Source: an uncultured Gemmiger sp.
GTDB taxonomy: Bacteria; Bacillota; Clostridia; Oscillospirales; Ruminococcaceae
Reading direction: 5' to 3'
DNA: 64,000 bases
Assembly (NCBI GenBank): GCA_944382835.1
Contig: CALWNP010000007.1
Span: forward strand, 1 to 64,000
The first letter of the stretch is position 1; each line of letters opens with the position of its first letter. The notes beneath the pieces were generated by a model that worked only from the letters and a program-made list of their open reading frames with translations, ran no database searches and had not been told where the DNA came from. Shown here one piece after another: positions 7,546-16,320 of the stretch. A program made the position numbers and the translations under genes.

Positions 7546-8424
7546 TCAGGTTTCCTCCCCTGTCCGGATTTTCTGGACCAGCAAAATCAAAACCAGCAAT
7601 GCCCCGGCCACCATCACCGCCGCTGCCGAAAGCCGGGCAAGGTCCAGCTGCAAAAACCAGTTGTTGAACAGATGCTGGAGCTGATAGATGCTTTGATGGG
7701 GGTATGCCCCCGCCACCAGATAGGCCTCCCGGAAGGCTTTGAAGCAGTTGAGCAGGCTCAGGATGGTGACCAGGACAAAGGTGGGCATCAGATTAGGCAC
7801 CGTGATCCACCGGAAGGCCTGCCAGCCGTTGGCCCCATCCACCGCTGCTGCCTCGTAGAGGTCCTGGGGGATGGCATCCCGCCCCGCCAGCCAGAGAATC
7901 ATGTCGTAGCCGGTGTTTTTCCACAGATAGGTGGCAATCAGCACCCAGAAGGCTGCCCCTGTCCCCATGAAATCCACCGGATTTTTCCCCAGAGAGACGA
8001 GGAATGTGTTGAAAATTCCCGCCTTGGCAAACAGGACCTGCCACAGCAGCACGATGCTGGCCACCGGAATCCCCATGGGCAGCAAGAAGGTGGTCTTGAA
8101 CACCCGTCCCCCGCCCTCCCGGTGAGGAGTGCGCAGCGCCCGGATGCCCAGCGCCAGCAGTAAGCTGATTCCCAGCAGCAGCGGCAGACACACCGCGATA
8201 AAGCGGGCGGTGTTGGCCACGGCCATCCGGAAGGCGGTGTTTTCCACCACCGCCCGGTAGTTGGTCAGCCCCACAAACCGGATGCCCCGACCATCGAAGA
8301 GGCTGCGCCGGACGGTCTCGGCAAAGGGCAGCAGTAAAAACAGAGTGGTTCCGGTCAGGCTGGGCGCCAGAAGCAATGCCGCCGCCCGGCGTTCCGCCCC
8401 CTGCAGGGTGTGATCTCTGGCCAT
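7546..8424 (-). CDS. Sugar-type ABC transporter permease (MalF family)
   Basis: A 292-residue permease with about six membrane helices. The N-terminal LLLAPSLTGTTLFLLLPF helix and FVGLTNYRAVVEN loop are typical of the MalF/UgpA group. The EAA loop reads EAAAVDGANGWQAFRWITVPNL. It pairs with the MalG-like gene downstream and follows the binding protein by three bases, so the three form a CUT1-type importer core without its ATPase. The substrate cannot be read from the sequence. Confidence 0.88.
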   Translation of the reverse strand: MARDHTLQGAERRAAALLLAPSLTGTTLFLLLPFAETVRRSLFDGRGIRFVGLTNYRAVVENTAFRMAVANTARFIAVCLPLLLGISLLLALGIRALRTPHREGGGRVFKTTFLLPMGIPVASIVLLWQVLFAKAGIFNTFLVSLGKNPVDFMGTGAAFWVLIATYLWKNTGYDMILWLAGRDAIPQDLYEAAAVDGANGWQAFRWITVPNLMPTFVLVTILSLLNCFKAFREAYLVAGAYPHQSIYQLQHLFNNWFLQLDLARLSAAAVMVAGALLVLILLVQKIRTGEET

Positions 8425-8427
8425 GGC

Positions 8428-10788
8428 TTACTGCCGCTCGGCCAGATAGAGGCTCAGGTCCTGCCCGACCCCCGCCACGGCCTGGTCCAGCGATTCCTCA
8501 CCGTCGATGAGTTTTTCCCCATGGCTGCGGATGGTCTGGGCCAGGGTCTCGTCCACCACCACCGGGGTCTGGGCCTGGGCAATCAGGGCATCGACATCCC
8601 CGCCATACCCCTTTTCGGTCAGATACTGGGCATTGCGGTCGATAAATTGCTGCATGCCGGCGGTGGTGGTGGGCATGCCGTCATTCTGGCTGCTGCCCTG
8701 TACCCCCTCGCTGAAGAGCGTCTGCACCAGAGCCGCTGCCGCTTCCGGGTTGTCACTGGACCCGTTCACCGCCACAAACAGGCTGGGGGTATAGGCCCCC
8801 TGCACAAGGCCGGGGCGCAGGATCACCTGACCGTCCCCCTCTCCATCGGGGCCGATGGTGCCCAGCAGGTTGGGATTGATCATCTCTTCCCAGCCGTAAA
8901 GGGCACGGTGGCAGCTGTTGTACTCGCTGGAGCCGTCGGTCCAGAAGATGGTATCCCCCTCGCCGCCGCTGAGCAGCACCCCGTTGGTCTCGTGGGTATC
9001 GCTGTACTGCGCCATGCCGTAATACTGACCCACCTGACCGATGAAATCCAGGCACTGGCGCAGGGCGTCCTCGTCCACCTTACCGTCCTGCAAGATGGCA
9101 GACGCCGAGGTGGCCAGGGCAAAATCCACCAAGGTGTCGATGTCCAGCAGAGAAATGGCATACCGCTCCTCTGTGGGGAGCTCTTGATAATACACCTCAT
9201 CTTCCAGGTCACTTTCCGGCCGGGGCGGGGCGGCCAGAATCCGGTCCAGCAGGTCCTGAAGGGTGGTCAGACCGTCCAGACTGCCCTGTGCCCCGAAGAG
9301 CACCGGCAGGCTGAACCGCGCCGGAAGCATCACGGTGGTCTGCCCCACATAGTCGTCGGCAATGTTGGGCAGCAGGGCCCCGGTGTCCACCATCTGGCCC
9401 AGATCCGCCAGCAGTCCGCTGCCCGCCATGGCATCCAGATCGGTGCCGTCCAGGATCATCACGTCGGGGCCCTCCCCAGCCAGCAGTTCGGTGTTGAGGG
9501 TGCGGACGGCATCCTCCCGGGTCACCGCGCTGTCCTCCTCCAGCACCGGGGTGTATTCCACCGAAAGCTCCGGCTGTGCCTCGCTGCAGCCGGCGATGGC
9601 TGCGCGGAGGGTCTCACTGTCATAGAGGCTCCAGACCTCCAGGGCATCCCCGCTGCCGGGCGCTGCCAGGGTCTCGTCGAAGTGGAACCGGCAGAGCCGC
9701 ACCTGCTCATTTTCATATTCCAGATAGCTGACCAGATAGTCCCCGGCCGCCGTGCAGCAGATGCCGAGGATGGTTTCGTTGTCCGACTGAGGCTGCACCT
9801 GTTCCCGGGGGATCACCACCTCGGGCATGGAACCGCCCGCCGCCAGGTGGAGGATGCCGGTCTCATCGGCCAGGCAGTAGCCGTTCTGGGCGTCCACCGC
9901 CGCATTGAGGTAGGGGTTTTCACAGATTCCCTGGGCCGCACAGCGGATGTTGCCCGCCTCGTCCATGGCGTTGAGGTCCACCCGGCTGCCGGTGTTGTTG
10001 AGGTAATAGAACACCGGATTTCCGTCGGCATCCTTGCCTACAGCGGTTCCGCCCAGAAGGATCGGGGTGATGTACCGTTCCCCCGAGGCGGACTGGGAGC
10101 CCTGGGAATAGGAGGTATCCCCCTCCTGGGTCAGGGTCACCCAACTCCGCACCGTGTTGCTGCCCAGATCATAGAGGCAGACATCCCCCTGCGGCGTCAC
10201 ACTGTCCAGCAGAGCGGGAAGAATCACCAGGGTATTGTCCCCCATAAACCAGATCTGGGCGCTGCCCAGCCCCTGGATGGCCTGGGCCAGCGGCAGCTCG
10301 GCAAAGGTTCCGTCCGGGCTACGCAGCCAGAAGCGGTAGCGGTTGGCCCCGCCCTCCTGCTCCGGCGGCTGCATGCCTTCCAGCAGCAGGGTTCCGTCTG
10401 GCCGCACTGTGACCTGCACGATGCTGCTGCCCAGCTGTTCGGCCCAATCGGTGGTCTCCACCGTCCAGCTGGCGCCGCCATCCTGGGAGCGCAACTGAAC
10501 CAGCGGCGCGACGCTGCCCTGCTGCAGAATCAGATCGGAATTGCAGCCAAAGGCCAGAAGGGTGCCGTCCGCCAGCTGGCTGGGGGCGGAAAAGAGGCTG
10601 ACCCCTTCCCCCAGATCCACCCCATCCAGCGGCTCACTTTTGACCCAGCGTCCCATGGCGGTGGCGGCGGTGGTGGAGGTGGTGGCACCCTGGGTGGCGG
10701 CCTGCCCGTCGGGCACAGCACACCCTGTCAGATTGAGCATGGTCAAAGCGGACAAACATGCCGCTGCGATTCGTTTTGTCTGTTTCAT
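8428..10788 (-). CDS. Lipoprotein with Asp-box propeller-like N-terminal region fused to an extracellular solute-binding domain
   Basis: A 786-residue surface lipoprotein, about twice the normal size of a binding protein. Residues 1-23 are a signal peptide with lipobox LTGC (Cys23). A Thr/Ala linker leads into a beta-rich region (about 50-400) with an Asp-box, SQDGGASW at 101-108, and repeated strand patterns that suggest a BNR/beta-propeller module. The C-terminal half (about 410-786) resembles family 1 extracellular solute-binding proteins (GPDVMILDGTDL and SGLLADLGQMVD segments). The start at 10788 is chosen for the signal peptide and the AAAGGA site; upstream in-frame sequence has no signal. 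It is first in the operon and divergent from a two-component system. Confidence 0.75.
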   Translation of the reverse strand: MKQTKRIAAACLSALTMLNLTGCAVPDGQAATQGATTSTTAATAMGRWVKSEPLDGVDLGEGVSLFSAPSQLADGTLLAFGCNSDLILQQGSVAPLVQLRSQDGGASWTVETTDWAEQLGSSIVQVTVRPDGTLLLEGMQPPEQEGGANRYRFWLRSPDGTFAELPLAQAIQGLGSAQIWFMGDNTLVILPALLDSVTPQGDVCLYDLGSNTVRSWVTLTQEGDTSYSQGSQSASGERYITPILLGGTAVGKDADGNPVFYYLNNTGSRVDLNAMDEAGNIRCAAQGICENPYLNAAVDAQNGYCLADETGILHLAAGGSMPEVVIPREQVQPQSDNETILGICCTAAGDYLVSYLEYENEQVRLCRFHFDETLAAPGSGDALEVWSLYDSETLRAAIAGCSEAQPELSVEYTPVLEEDSAVTREDAVRTLNTELLAGEGPDVMILDGTDLDAMAGSGLLADLGQMVDTGALLPNIADDYVGQTTVMLPARFSLPVLFGAQGSLDGLTTLQDLLDRILAAPPRPESDLEDEVYYQELPTEERYAISLLDIDTLVDFALATSASAILQDGKVDEDALRQCLDFIGQVGQYYGMAQYSDTHETNGVLLSGGEGDTIFWTDGSSEYNSCHRALYGWEEMINPNLLGTIGPDGEGDGQVILRPGLVQGAYTPSLFVAVNGSSDNPEAAAALVQTLFSEGVQGSSQNDGMPTTTAGMQQFIDRNAQYLTEKGYGGDVDALIAQAQTPVVVDETLAQTIRSHGEKLIDGEESLDQAVAGVGQDLSLYLAERQ

Positions 10789-10820
10789 TGCTGCCAGTCC
10801 TTTCGCCTGTGATGGTTCCG

Positions 10821-10829
10821 ATTGTACCA
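10821..10829 (-). promoter_or_regulatory. Extended -10 promoter of the hybrid transport operon
   Basis: Reading leftward, TGGTACAAT (10829-10821) is an extended -10. No good -35 is visible, as expected for an activated promoter. Confidence 0.5.
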
Positions 10830-10895
10830 GATCAATCTGAAAAAAGCCTGAAAAGGGACCGGGCTGCCTTCCAGGTTTTTTCAAGATGGATGGTG

Positions 10896-10901
10896 TATAA
10901 T
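10896..10901 (+). promoter_or_regulatory. -10 of the two-component system operon
   Basis: TATAAT lies 24 bases upstream of the response-regulator start. The -35 region is T-rich and weak. It shares the 137-base divergent region with the transport operon. Confidence 0.5.
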
Positions 10902-10925
10902 AGATCAGTTTAAGGAGGTAACACC

Positions 10926-11624
10926 ATGCGGATCTTACTGATTGAGGACGACAAGGATCTCTGTGCCGCGCTTTGCCCCACCCTGGATGCGGTGGGCTTT
11001 TCCACCGACTGCTGCCACACCGGCACCGATGGCCTGGAGCTTCTGCGCACCGGCTATTACGACGCCTGCATCCTGGATCGCATGCTGCCCGAGATGGACG
11101 GGCTGGAACTGCTGCGCCAGGCCCGGGCGATGGGGTTGGCCACCCCGGTGCTGATGCTGACGGCGCTGGCCCGGGTCGGAGACCGGGTGGACGGTCTGGA
11201 TGCCGGGGCAGACGATTATCTGACCAAGCCCTTTGACACCCGGGAACTGCTGGCCCGGCTGCGTGCCCTGGTGCGCCGCCCGGCCGAGCTGACCGGCAGC
11301 AGCCAGCGTCTGCGGTGCGGGGACCTGGTGCTGGACCTGGCGCAGCTCACCCTGCAAGGCCCCAAGGCCACCGTCACCCTTTCCCGCCGGGAATGTGACC
11401 TGCTGGCACTGTTCTGCCGGCGTCCCGGGGTGCTGCAAGGCCGCCAGATGCTGCTGGGCAGCGTCTGGGGCGCTCTGGCCGAGGTGGAGGAGGCCAACCT
11501 GGACAGCTATATTCATTTTGTCCGGCGGCGTCTGCGGACGGTGGGCAGCGCTTCCCGCATTGTGACGGTGCGGGGCGCCGGCTACCGGCTGGAAGCCGCC
11601 GGGCCGGAGGTCTGCCATGTTTAA
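10926..11624 (+). CDS. OmpR-family response regulator
   Basis: A 232-residue DNA-binding response regulator. The receiver domain (1-120) has the acidic pocket EDD at 7-9, phospho-acceptor Asp51 (ACILDRMLP), a conserved Thr in LMLTAL and Lys in YLTKPF. The winged-helix domain (about 130-222) ends in the usual VRGAGYRLE. AAGGAGG lies five to eight bases before the start. It overlaps the sensor kinase gene by 8 bases. Being divergent from the transport operon at 10788, it is a good candidate for that operon's activator; this is inferred from position. Confidence 0.93.
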   Translation: MRILLIEDDKDLCAALCPTLDAVGFSTDCCHTGTDGLELLRTGYYDACILDRMLPEMDGLELLRQARAMGLATPVLMLTALARVGDRVDGLDAGADDYLTKPFDTRELLARLRALVRRPAELTGSSQRLRCGDLVLDLAQLTLQGPKATVTLSRRECDLLALFCRRPGVLQGRQMLLGSVWGALAEVEEANLDSYIHFVRRRLRTVGSASRIVTVRGAGYRLEAAGPEVCHV

Positions 11625-12951
11625 GGGATTGCAACGGCGGCTGTTCTGGACCTTCACCGCCCTGACTTCACTGGTTTTGGGGGTCGCGCTGGCGGTCACC
11701 TGCCGCCAGGCCGCCCGGGAATACCGGGCCGGGAACGCCCTGCTCCTGGCCAACACCTTTTCCAGCATTGAGGACATCCTCAGCAGCGGGGATGCCATCC
11801 AGGACAGCTGGCTGGCCCGGCTGGAGGTGGAAAACCTTTGCATCATCCACATTGAGGACAACGGGACGCCGCTGCTGTTCCAGGGAGCCTGGGCACCGGC
11901 AACCGACCGGGAGCAGCTGATCCGCCTTGCCGTGGCCTCCGCCGGGCTGCATGCGGATCATCCGGCCCGCCAGCAGGTTAGCTTTTCGATGGAGGAAGCG
12001 GGCATCACCTATCAAGGGATGGCCGGCGTGATTCTGCGGTACAACAGCGCACAACCCTTAACCCTCTATCTGATCCAGGACACCCGCGCCGCGGCGGCCC
12101 ACCTGCGGCAGATGGGCTGGGAGTACTTCGGGCTGTGGTGTGCCGGCACCCTGGTGCTGGCCCTGATCTGCCGGTTTCAGGTGCGCCGTTCCCTGCGGTC
12201 CACCGTGGAGGCGGTGCGGCAACAGCGGGAGTTTGTGGCCGCCGCCGGTCATGAACTGCGCAGTCCTTTGGCCGTCATCAAAGCCAGTCTGTCGGCTGCC
12301 CGACTGCCCCGGGCGGACGGTGCCGCCCTGCCCGCCGAGGTGCTGCGCTATCTGGACACCGCCGGTGCCGAGGCCGACCGGATGGCCCGCCTGACCGATG
12401 ACCTGCTGCTTTTGGCCGGCAGTGACGCCGGGGTCTGGCACACCAGGCTGGAAACACTGGAAACCGACACCTTCCTCATCGAGCTCTACGAGCGATTTTC
12501 TCCCCTGGCCCAGGCCGCCGGGCATCCGCTGCAACTGCTCCTGCCCGATGACGCCCTGCCTGCGCTGCGGGCGGACGAGCAGCGGCTGGAACAGCTCTTC
12601 GCGGTTCTTTTAAACAACGCATTGGAATATACCCCCGCCAGTACTCCGGTGGAGATTGCCGCCACCGCCCACCGTAGCGGCGTCACGGTGGAGGTCATCG
12701 ACCACGGCCCCGGCCTGACCGATGAGGAAAAGAAGAAGGTTTTTCAGCGGTTTTACCGGGCCGATGCCAGCCGCACCGGCAAGGCCCATTTTGGGCTGGG
12801 GCTCAGCGTGGCCAGCGAGATTGCAGCCCTGCACCACGCCCATCTGTCGGTACAGGATACCCCGGGCGGCGGCGCCACCTTCCGGGTGCGGTTTCCCGCT
12901 GCCCAGGGCGGTGCAATCCTCTCTTGCCCTGGACAGCGAGAAAGGGTATAA
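11617..12951 (+). CDS. Sensor histidine kinase
   Basis: A 444-residue membrane kinase. Two membrane helices (about 10-30 and 170-187) enclose an extracytoplasmic sensor of roughly 135 residues. The DHp helix carries the H-box AAAGHELRSPL with His212. The ATPase domain shows the N-box LLNNALEYTP, the G1 box DHGPGLTDEE, an F box (KVFQRFYRAD) and the G2 box GLGLSVA. There is no HAMP signature between the second helix and the H-box, only a short linker. It is translationally coupled to the response regulator. Its stop codon overlaps the -10 element of the next operon. Confidence 0.93.
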   Translation: MFKGLQRRLFWTFTALTSLVLGVALAVTCRQAAREYRAGNALLLANTFSSIEDILSSGDAIQDSWLARLEVENLCIIHIEDNGTPLLFQGAWAPATDREQLIRLAVASAGLHADHPARQQVSFSMEEAGITYQGMAGVILRYNSAQPLTLYLIQDTRAAAAHLRQMGWEYFGLWCAGTLVLALICRFQVRRSLRSTVEAVRQQREFVAAAGHELRSPLAVIKASLSAARLPRADGAALPAEVLRYLDTAGAEADRMARLTDDLLLLAGSDAGVWHTRLETLETDTFLIELYERFSPLAQAAGHPLQLLLPDDALPALRADEQRLEQLFAVLLNNALEYTPASTPVEIAATAHRSGVTVEVIDHGPGLTDEEKKKVFQRFYRADASRTGKAHFGLGLSVASEIAALHHAHLSVQDTPGGGATFRVRFPAAQGGAILSCPGQRERV

Positions 12952-12952
12952 T
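12924..12952 (+). promoter_or_regulatory. Promoter of the nonulosonate operon, embedded in the kinase gene end
   Basis: TTGCCC (12924-12929) and TATAAT (12947-12952) are separated by 17 bases. The pair overlaps the last codons and stop of the kinase gene, 58 bases before the aminotransferase start. The same -35/-10 combination precedes ruvX. Confidence 0.7.
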
Positions 12953-13009
12953 AGGTACTGAATATAGACTGGCCGCGTCCTGTGGCCAAAAAGATCGGGG
13001 GACGTTTTC

Positions 13010-14179
13010 ATGTCTGAATTTATTCCGCTTTCGGTGCCCAATTTCGGGACCAAAGAAGCTGAGTTTGCCGCCGAGGCCATCACTTCGGGCTGGGTTTCCA
13101 CCAGCGGCGCCAAGGTCGGTGAATTTGAACAGGCGTTGGCCGACTATGTGGGGATGCCCCGGGCTGTAGCAGCCAACAGCGGGTCTTCGGCGCTGCATCT
13201 GGCCGCCATGGCGGCGGGCATCCGCCGGGGCGAGGAGGTCATTGTTCCCACCCTGACCTTCATTGCCGCTGTCAACCCGCTGACCCGTTACATGGGCGCC
13301 GAACCGATCTTCATCGGCTGCGACGACTCCCTCTGCATTGACCCCGACGCGGTGGAGGTCTTCTGTGCCGAGCACTGCACCCTCAAAGAGGACGGGCTGT
13401 ACAACAACAAGACCGGCGCCCGGATTGCGGCGCTGGAGGTGGTCCATGTCTTTGGCAACATGGCCAACATGCCCCGCCTGCTGGAGATTGCCCGCAAGTA
13501 TCGCCTGCTGCTGATCGAGGACGCCACCGAGGCCCTGGGCACCCATTACACCGCCGGTCCCCTGGCCGGAAAGTTTGCCGGCACCATGGGCGACATCGGC
13601 TGTTACAGCTTCAACGGCAACAAGATTATCACCACCGGGGCCGGCGGCATGGTGGTCTCCAACCACCCTGACTGGACCGAGCATGCCAAGCATCTGTCCA
13701 CCCAGGCCAAGGCTGACGTGCTCCAGTTCCTGCACGACGAGGTGGGCTACAACTACCGGATGACCAACGTCCAGGCCTGTCTGGGTCTGGCTCAGCTCTC
13801 CCGGCTGGAGGATTTCATCGCGGTGAAGAAAGCCCGGTACGAGCAGTATCTGGCCGGGTTAGACGGCAAGCGCGGAATGCGCATTCTCCGCTTTGCCGAC
13901 GACGGCGGCCAGGTGCGCTCCAACCACTGGTTCTTCAGCCTGGATCTGCGGGACACCGGCCTTGACCGGGATACCGTCATCCACACCCTGCAGAAACAGC
14001 AGATCCAGACCCGTCCGATCTGGGCCCTGATCCACGAGCAGGCGGATTATCCCCGCAACGAAGCCTACGGGCTGGACAAGGCGCTGGACTACCGCCGTTA
14101 CATCGTCAACCTGCCCTGCTCCACCAACCTGAGCGAGGCGGACTGCGACCGGGTGATCCAGGCGGTGCTGGCGCTGTAA
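13010..14179 (+). CDS. legC: DegT/DnrJ/EryC1-type sugar aminotransferase, LegC-like
   Basis: A 389-residue PLP enzyme of the sugar aminotransferase family. By pathway context it would transaminate the 4-keto group of a nucleotide-activated 6-deoxy hexose in legionaminic-type acid synthesis. Visible features are the N-terminal substrate loop IPLSVPNFGTKEAEF, ANSGSSALHLA, EDATEALGTHY (PLP-ring Asp), and SFNGNKIITTGAGGM with the Schiff-base Lys. It is the first gene of a seven-gene nonulosonate set. The 4,6-dehydratase (LegB) that would supply its substrate is not in the window. A PseC-like role cannot be excluded from sequence alone. Confidence 0.85.
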   Translation: MSEFIPLSVPNFGTKEAEFAAEAITSGWVSTSGAKVGEFEQALADYVGMPRAVAANSGSSALHLAAMAAGIRRGEEVIVPTLTFIAAVNPLTRYMGAEPIFIGCDDSLCIDPDAVEVFCAEHCTLKEDGLYNNKTGARIAALEVVHVFGNMANMPRLLEIARKYRLLLIEDATEALGTHYTAGPLAGKFAGTMGDIGCYSFNGNKIITTGAGGMVVSNHPDWTEHAKHLSTQAKADVLQFLHDEVGYNYRMTNVQACLGLAQLSRLEDFIAVKKARYEQYLAGLDGKRGMRILRFADDGGQVRSNHWFFSLDLRDTGLDRDTVIHTLQKQQIQTRPIWALIHEQADYPRNEAYGLDKALDYRRYIVNLPCSTNLSEADCDRVIQAVLAL

Positions 14180-14227
14180 CCCGACGCCGGCTGCCCCACA
14201 TATTTTGCACAAAGGGAGGTTTCCCCC

Positions 14228-15277
14228 TTGCTGAAAGTAGAAGAACTCTTTATTCCTGCCGACGCCACTGTGCTGGAAGCGCTGCGTCTTTTGGACAAAA
14301 CCGGCCAGCGCATCCTCTTCATCGCCCCCGACGGCAAGCTGCAGGCGGTGATCACCGACGGGGACATCCGCAAATTTTTCCTGCGCGGCGGCACACCTGA
14401 CCGCAAGGTCGAGGAGGCGGCCAACTTCCACCCCATCAGTCTGTCGGTGTCGGAGCGGGGCCGCGCCCGGGAGGAACTGGAGCGCCACTGCATCGACGCC
14501 CTGCCCATCCTCAGCCGGCAGGGGGTCATTGTGGACATCGTCTTTGCCCGGGGGCTGGACATCGACAACCGCAAAAAGGTCAACATCCCGGTGGTCATGA
14601 TGGCCGGCGGGCTGGGCACCCGGCTGTATCCCTACACAAAGATCCTGCCCAAACCGCTGATCCCGGTGGGTGAGCGCCCCATCTCGGAGCTGATCATCGA
14701 CCGGTTCCGGGATTTCGGCTGCCGGGATTTCACCATGGTGGTTAACTACAAGCGCAACATGATCAAATCCTATTTCGGGGACATCGAAAAGGATTACACC
14801 CTGCATTTTGCCGATGAGGATGTCTTCATGGGCACTGGCGGCGGGCTCTGCCTGCTCAAAGGCCAGATGCGCTCCCCCTTCTTCTTCACCAACTGCGATA
14901 CCCTGCTGGATGTGGATTTCGGGGATCTGTACGAGTACCACAAGACCCACGGCAACCTGGTCACCATGGTCTGTGCCTTCAAGCATTACACCGTCCCCTA
15001 CGGGGTGGTGGAGCTGGGCGAGGACGGCGGCATTGCCGCCATGCGGGAAAAGCCCGAGCTGGATTTTCTGACCAACACCGGCGTCTATGTGGTGGAGCCC
15101 CGGGTGGTGGACGAGATGCCCGGCGGTGAGGTCATCGGGTTCCCCGATGTGATCGAGCGGTATCGCCGCGCCGGGGAGAAGGTCGGTGTCTATCCCATCA
15201 GCGAGAGCAGCTGGATGGACATGGGCCAGATGGAAGAATTGGAAAAAATGCGCCGCCGCCTGGAAGCGCAGCAGTAA
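14228..15277 (+). CDS. CBS-domain sugar-1-phosphate nucleotidyltransferase, PtmE-like
   Basis: A 349-residue protein. Residues 1-115 form a pair of CBS motifs (VLEALRLLDKTGQRI, then AVITDGDIRKFFL). Residues 120-349 are a nucleotidyltransferase fold with the signature VVMMAGGLGTRLYPYTKILPK. This fusion matches PtmE, the enzyme that activates glucosamine-1-phosphate as a GDP sugar in the Campylobacter legionaminate route. The start is TTG at 14228, backed by AAGGGAGG about eight bases upstream; no ATG fits the CBS start. It lies between legC and the NeuB-type synthase. GDP rather than UDP use is inferred from the family. Confidence 0.85.
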   Translation: MLKVEELFIPADATVLEALRLLDKTGQRILFIAPDGKLQAVITDGDIRKFFLRGGTPDRKVEEAANFHPISLSVSERGRAREELERHCIDALPILSRQGVIVDIVFARGLDIDNRKKVNIPVVMMAGGLGTRLYPYTKILPKPLIPVGERPISELIIDRFRDFGCRDFTMVVNYKRNMIKSYFGDIEKDYTLHFADEDVFMGTGGGLCLLKGQMRSPFFFTNCDTLLDVDFGDLYEYHKTHGNLVTMVCAFKHYTVPYGVVELGEDGGIAAMREKPELDFLTNTGVYVVEPRVVDEMPGGEVIGFPDVIERYRRAGEKVGVYPISESSWMDMGQMEELEKMRRRLEAQQ

Positions 15278-15290
15278 GAGGAGGTTTCCC

Positions 15291-16286
15291 ATGCCTGTTA
15301 CCATCATTGCCGAAGCCGGTGTCAACCACAACGGCAGCCTGGAAATGGCCAAGGAGATGGCCCGAGTCGCCAAGGAATGCGGCGCCGACATCGTCAAATA
15401 CCAGACCGCGGTCCCCGAGCTGGTGGTCAGCCGGTTTGCCGAAAAGGCCGAATACCAGAAAGAGACCACAGATGCCGCCGAAAGCCAGCTGGAGATGATC
15501 CGCAAGCTGCATTTTTCCTTTGAGGCCCACCGGGAGCTGAAGGAATACTGCGACGAGATCGGGATTCAGTATCTTTCCGCCCCCTTCGACATCCCCAGTG
15601 TGCGGTTTCTGGGCAGTCTGAACCTGCCGCTGATCAAGATTCCCTCGGGAGAGATCACCAACCTGCCCTATCTGGAGGAGGTGGCCAAGCTGCACACCCC
15701 GGTGCTGCTCTCCACTGGGATGAGCAACCTCAACGAGATCACCGATGCCCTGGGGATTCTGGACGACAATGGCTGCCCTGAGGCCACCGTCCTCCACTGC
15801 AACACCCAGTACCCCACCCCCTACGCCGACGCCAACCTGACCGCCATGATCGAGCTGTTTGAGCAGTTCGGGCTGCCGGTGGGCCTTTCCGACCACACCC
15901 CCGGCTGGGAGTGTGATGTGGCGGCCACCGTGCTGGGTGCCCAGGTCATCGAGAAGCATTTCACCCTGGACAAGTCCCTGCCCGGCCCCGACCAGAAGGC
16001 CAGCCTGGACCCGGCCGAGTTCCGGGCCATGGTGCAGGCGGTGCGCAACACCGAGGCCGCCCTGGGCGACGGCCACAAGCACCTGACCAGCAGCGAGGCC
16101 CCCAACAAGGCGGTGGCCCGCAAGAGCATTGTGGCTGCCTGCCCCATCCGGGCCGGCGAGGTCTTCACCGTCGACAACCTGACCACCAAGCGTCCCGGTG
16201 ACGGCATCAGCCCCATGCGCTGGTATGAGGTGCTGGGCCAGACCGCCAAGCGGGATTTTGCCGAGGACGAAAAGATCGAATTGTAA
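15291..16286 (+). CDS. legI: N-acylneuraminate/legionaminate synthase (NeuB/LegI family)
   Basis: A 331-residue PEP-dependent synthase that condenses a six-carbon N-acyl sugar with phosphoenolpyruvate to give a nine-carbon nonulosonic acid. The barrel shows IIAEAGVNHNG, ADIVKYQT, LSAPFD, KIPSGEITN, LLSTGM, LHCNTQYPTP and GLSDHTPG. The C-terminal SAF antifreeze-like domain (about 275-331) starts RKSIVAACPI. GAGGTTTCCC stands just before the ATG. It lies between the PtmE-like and NeuC-like genes. Legionaminic rather than neuraminic product is inferred from the LegC and PtmE companions. Confidence 0.92.
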   Translation: MPVTIIAEAGVNHNGSLEMAKEMARVAKECGADIVKYQTAVPELVVSRFAEKAEYQKETTDAAESQLEMIRKLHFSFEAHRELKEYCDEIGIQYLSAPFDIPSVRFLGSLNLPLIKIPSGEITNLPYLEEVAKLHTPVLLSTGMSNLNEITDALGILDDNGCPEATVLHCNTQYPTPYADANLTAMIELFEQFGLPVGLSDHTPGWECDVAATVLGAQVIEKHFTLDKSLPGPDQKASLDPAEFRAMVQAVRNTEAALGDGHKHLTSSEAPNKAVARKSIVAACPIRAGEVFTVDNLTTKRPGDGISPMRWYEVLGQTAKRDFAEDEKIEL

Positions 16287-16320
16287 GCCGGGGCCTCTGC
16301 CCTTTTCAGGAGGAATCTTC

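Noticed and set aside
10640..10700. GGT/GGC-rich tract resembling a microsatellite
   Set aside because: It encodes the Thr/Ala linker of the lipoprotein on the other strand; the units are not exact repeats.
8410..10812. A very long open frame (about 800 codons) on the plus strand, opposite the solute-binding lipoprotein
   Set aside because: It mirrors the GC-rich codon pattern of the real gene, has no ribosome-binding site or signal peptide, and its product is Gly/His-rich nonsense. The minus-strand frame has a lipobox and recognisable domains.
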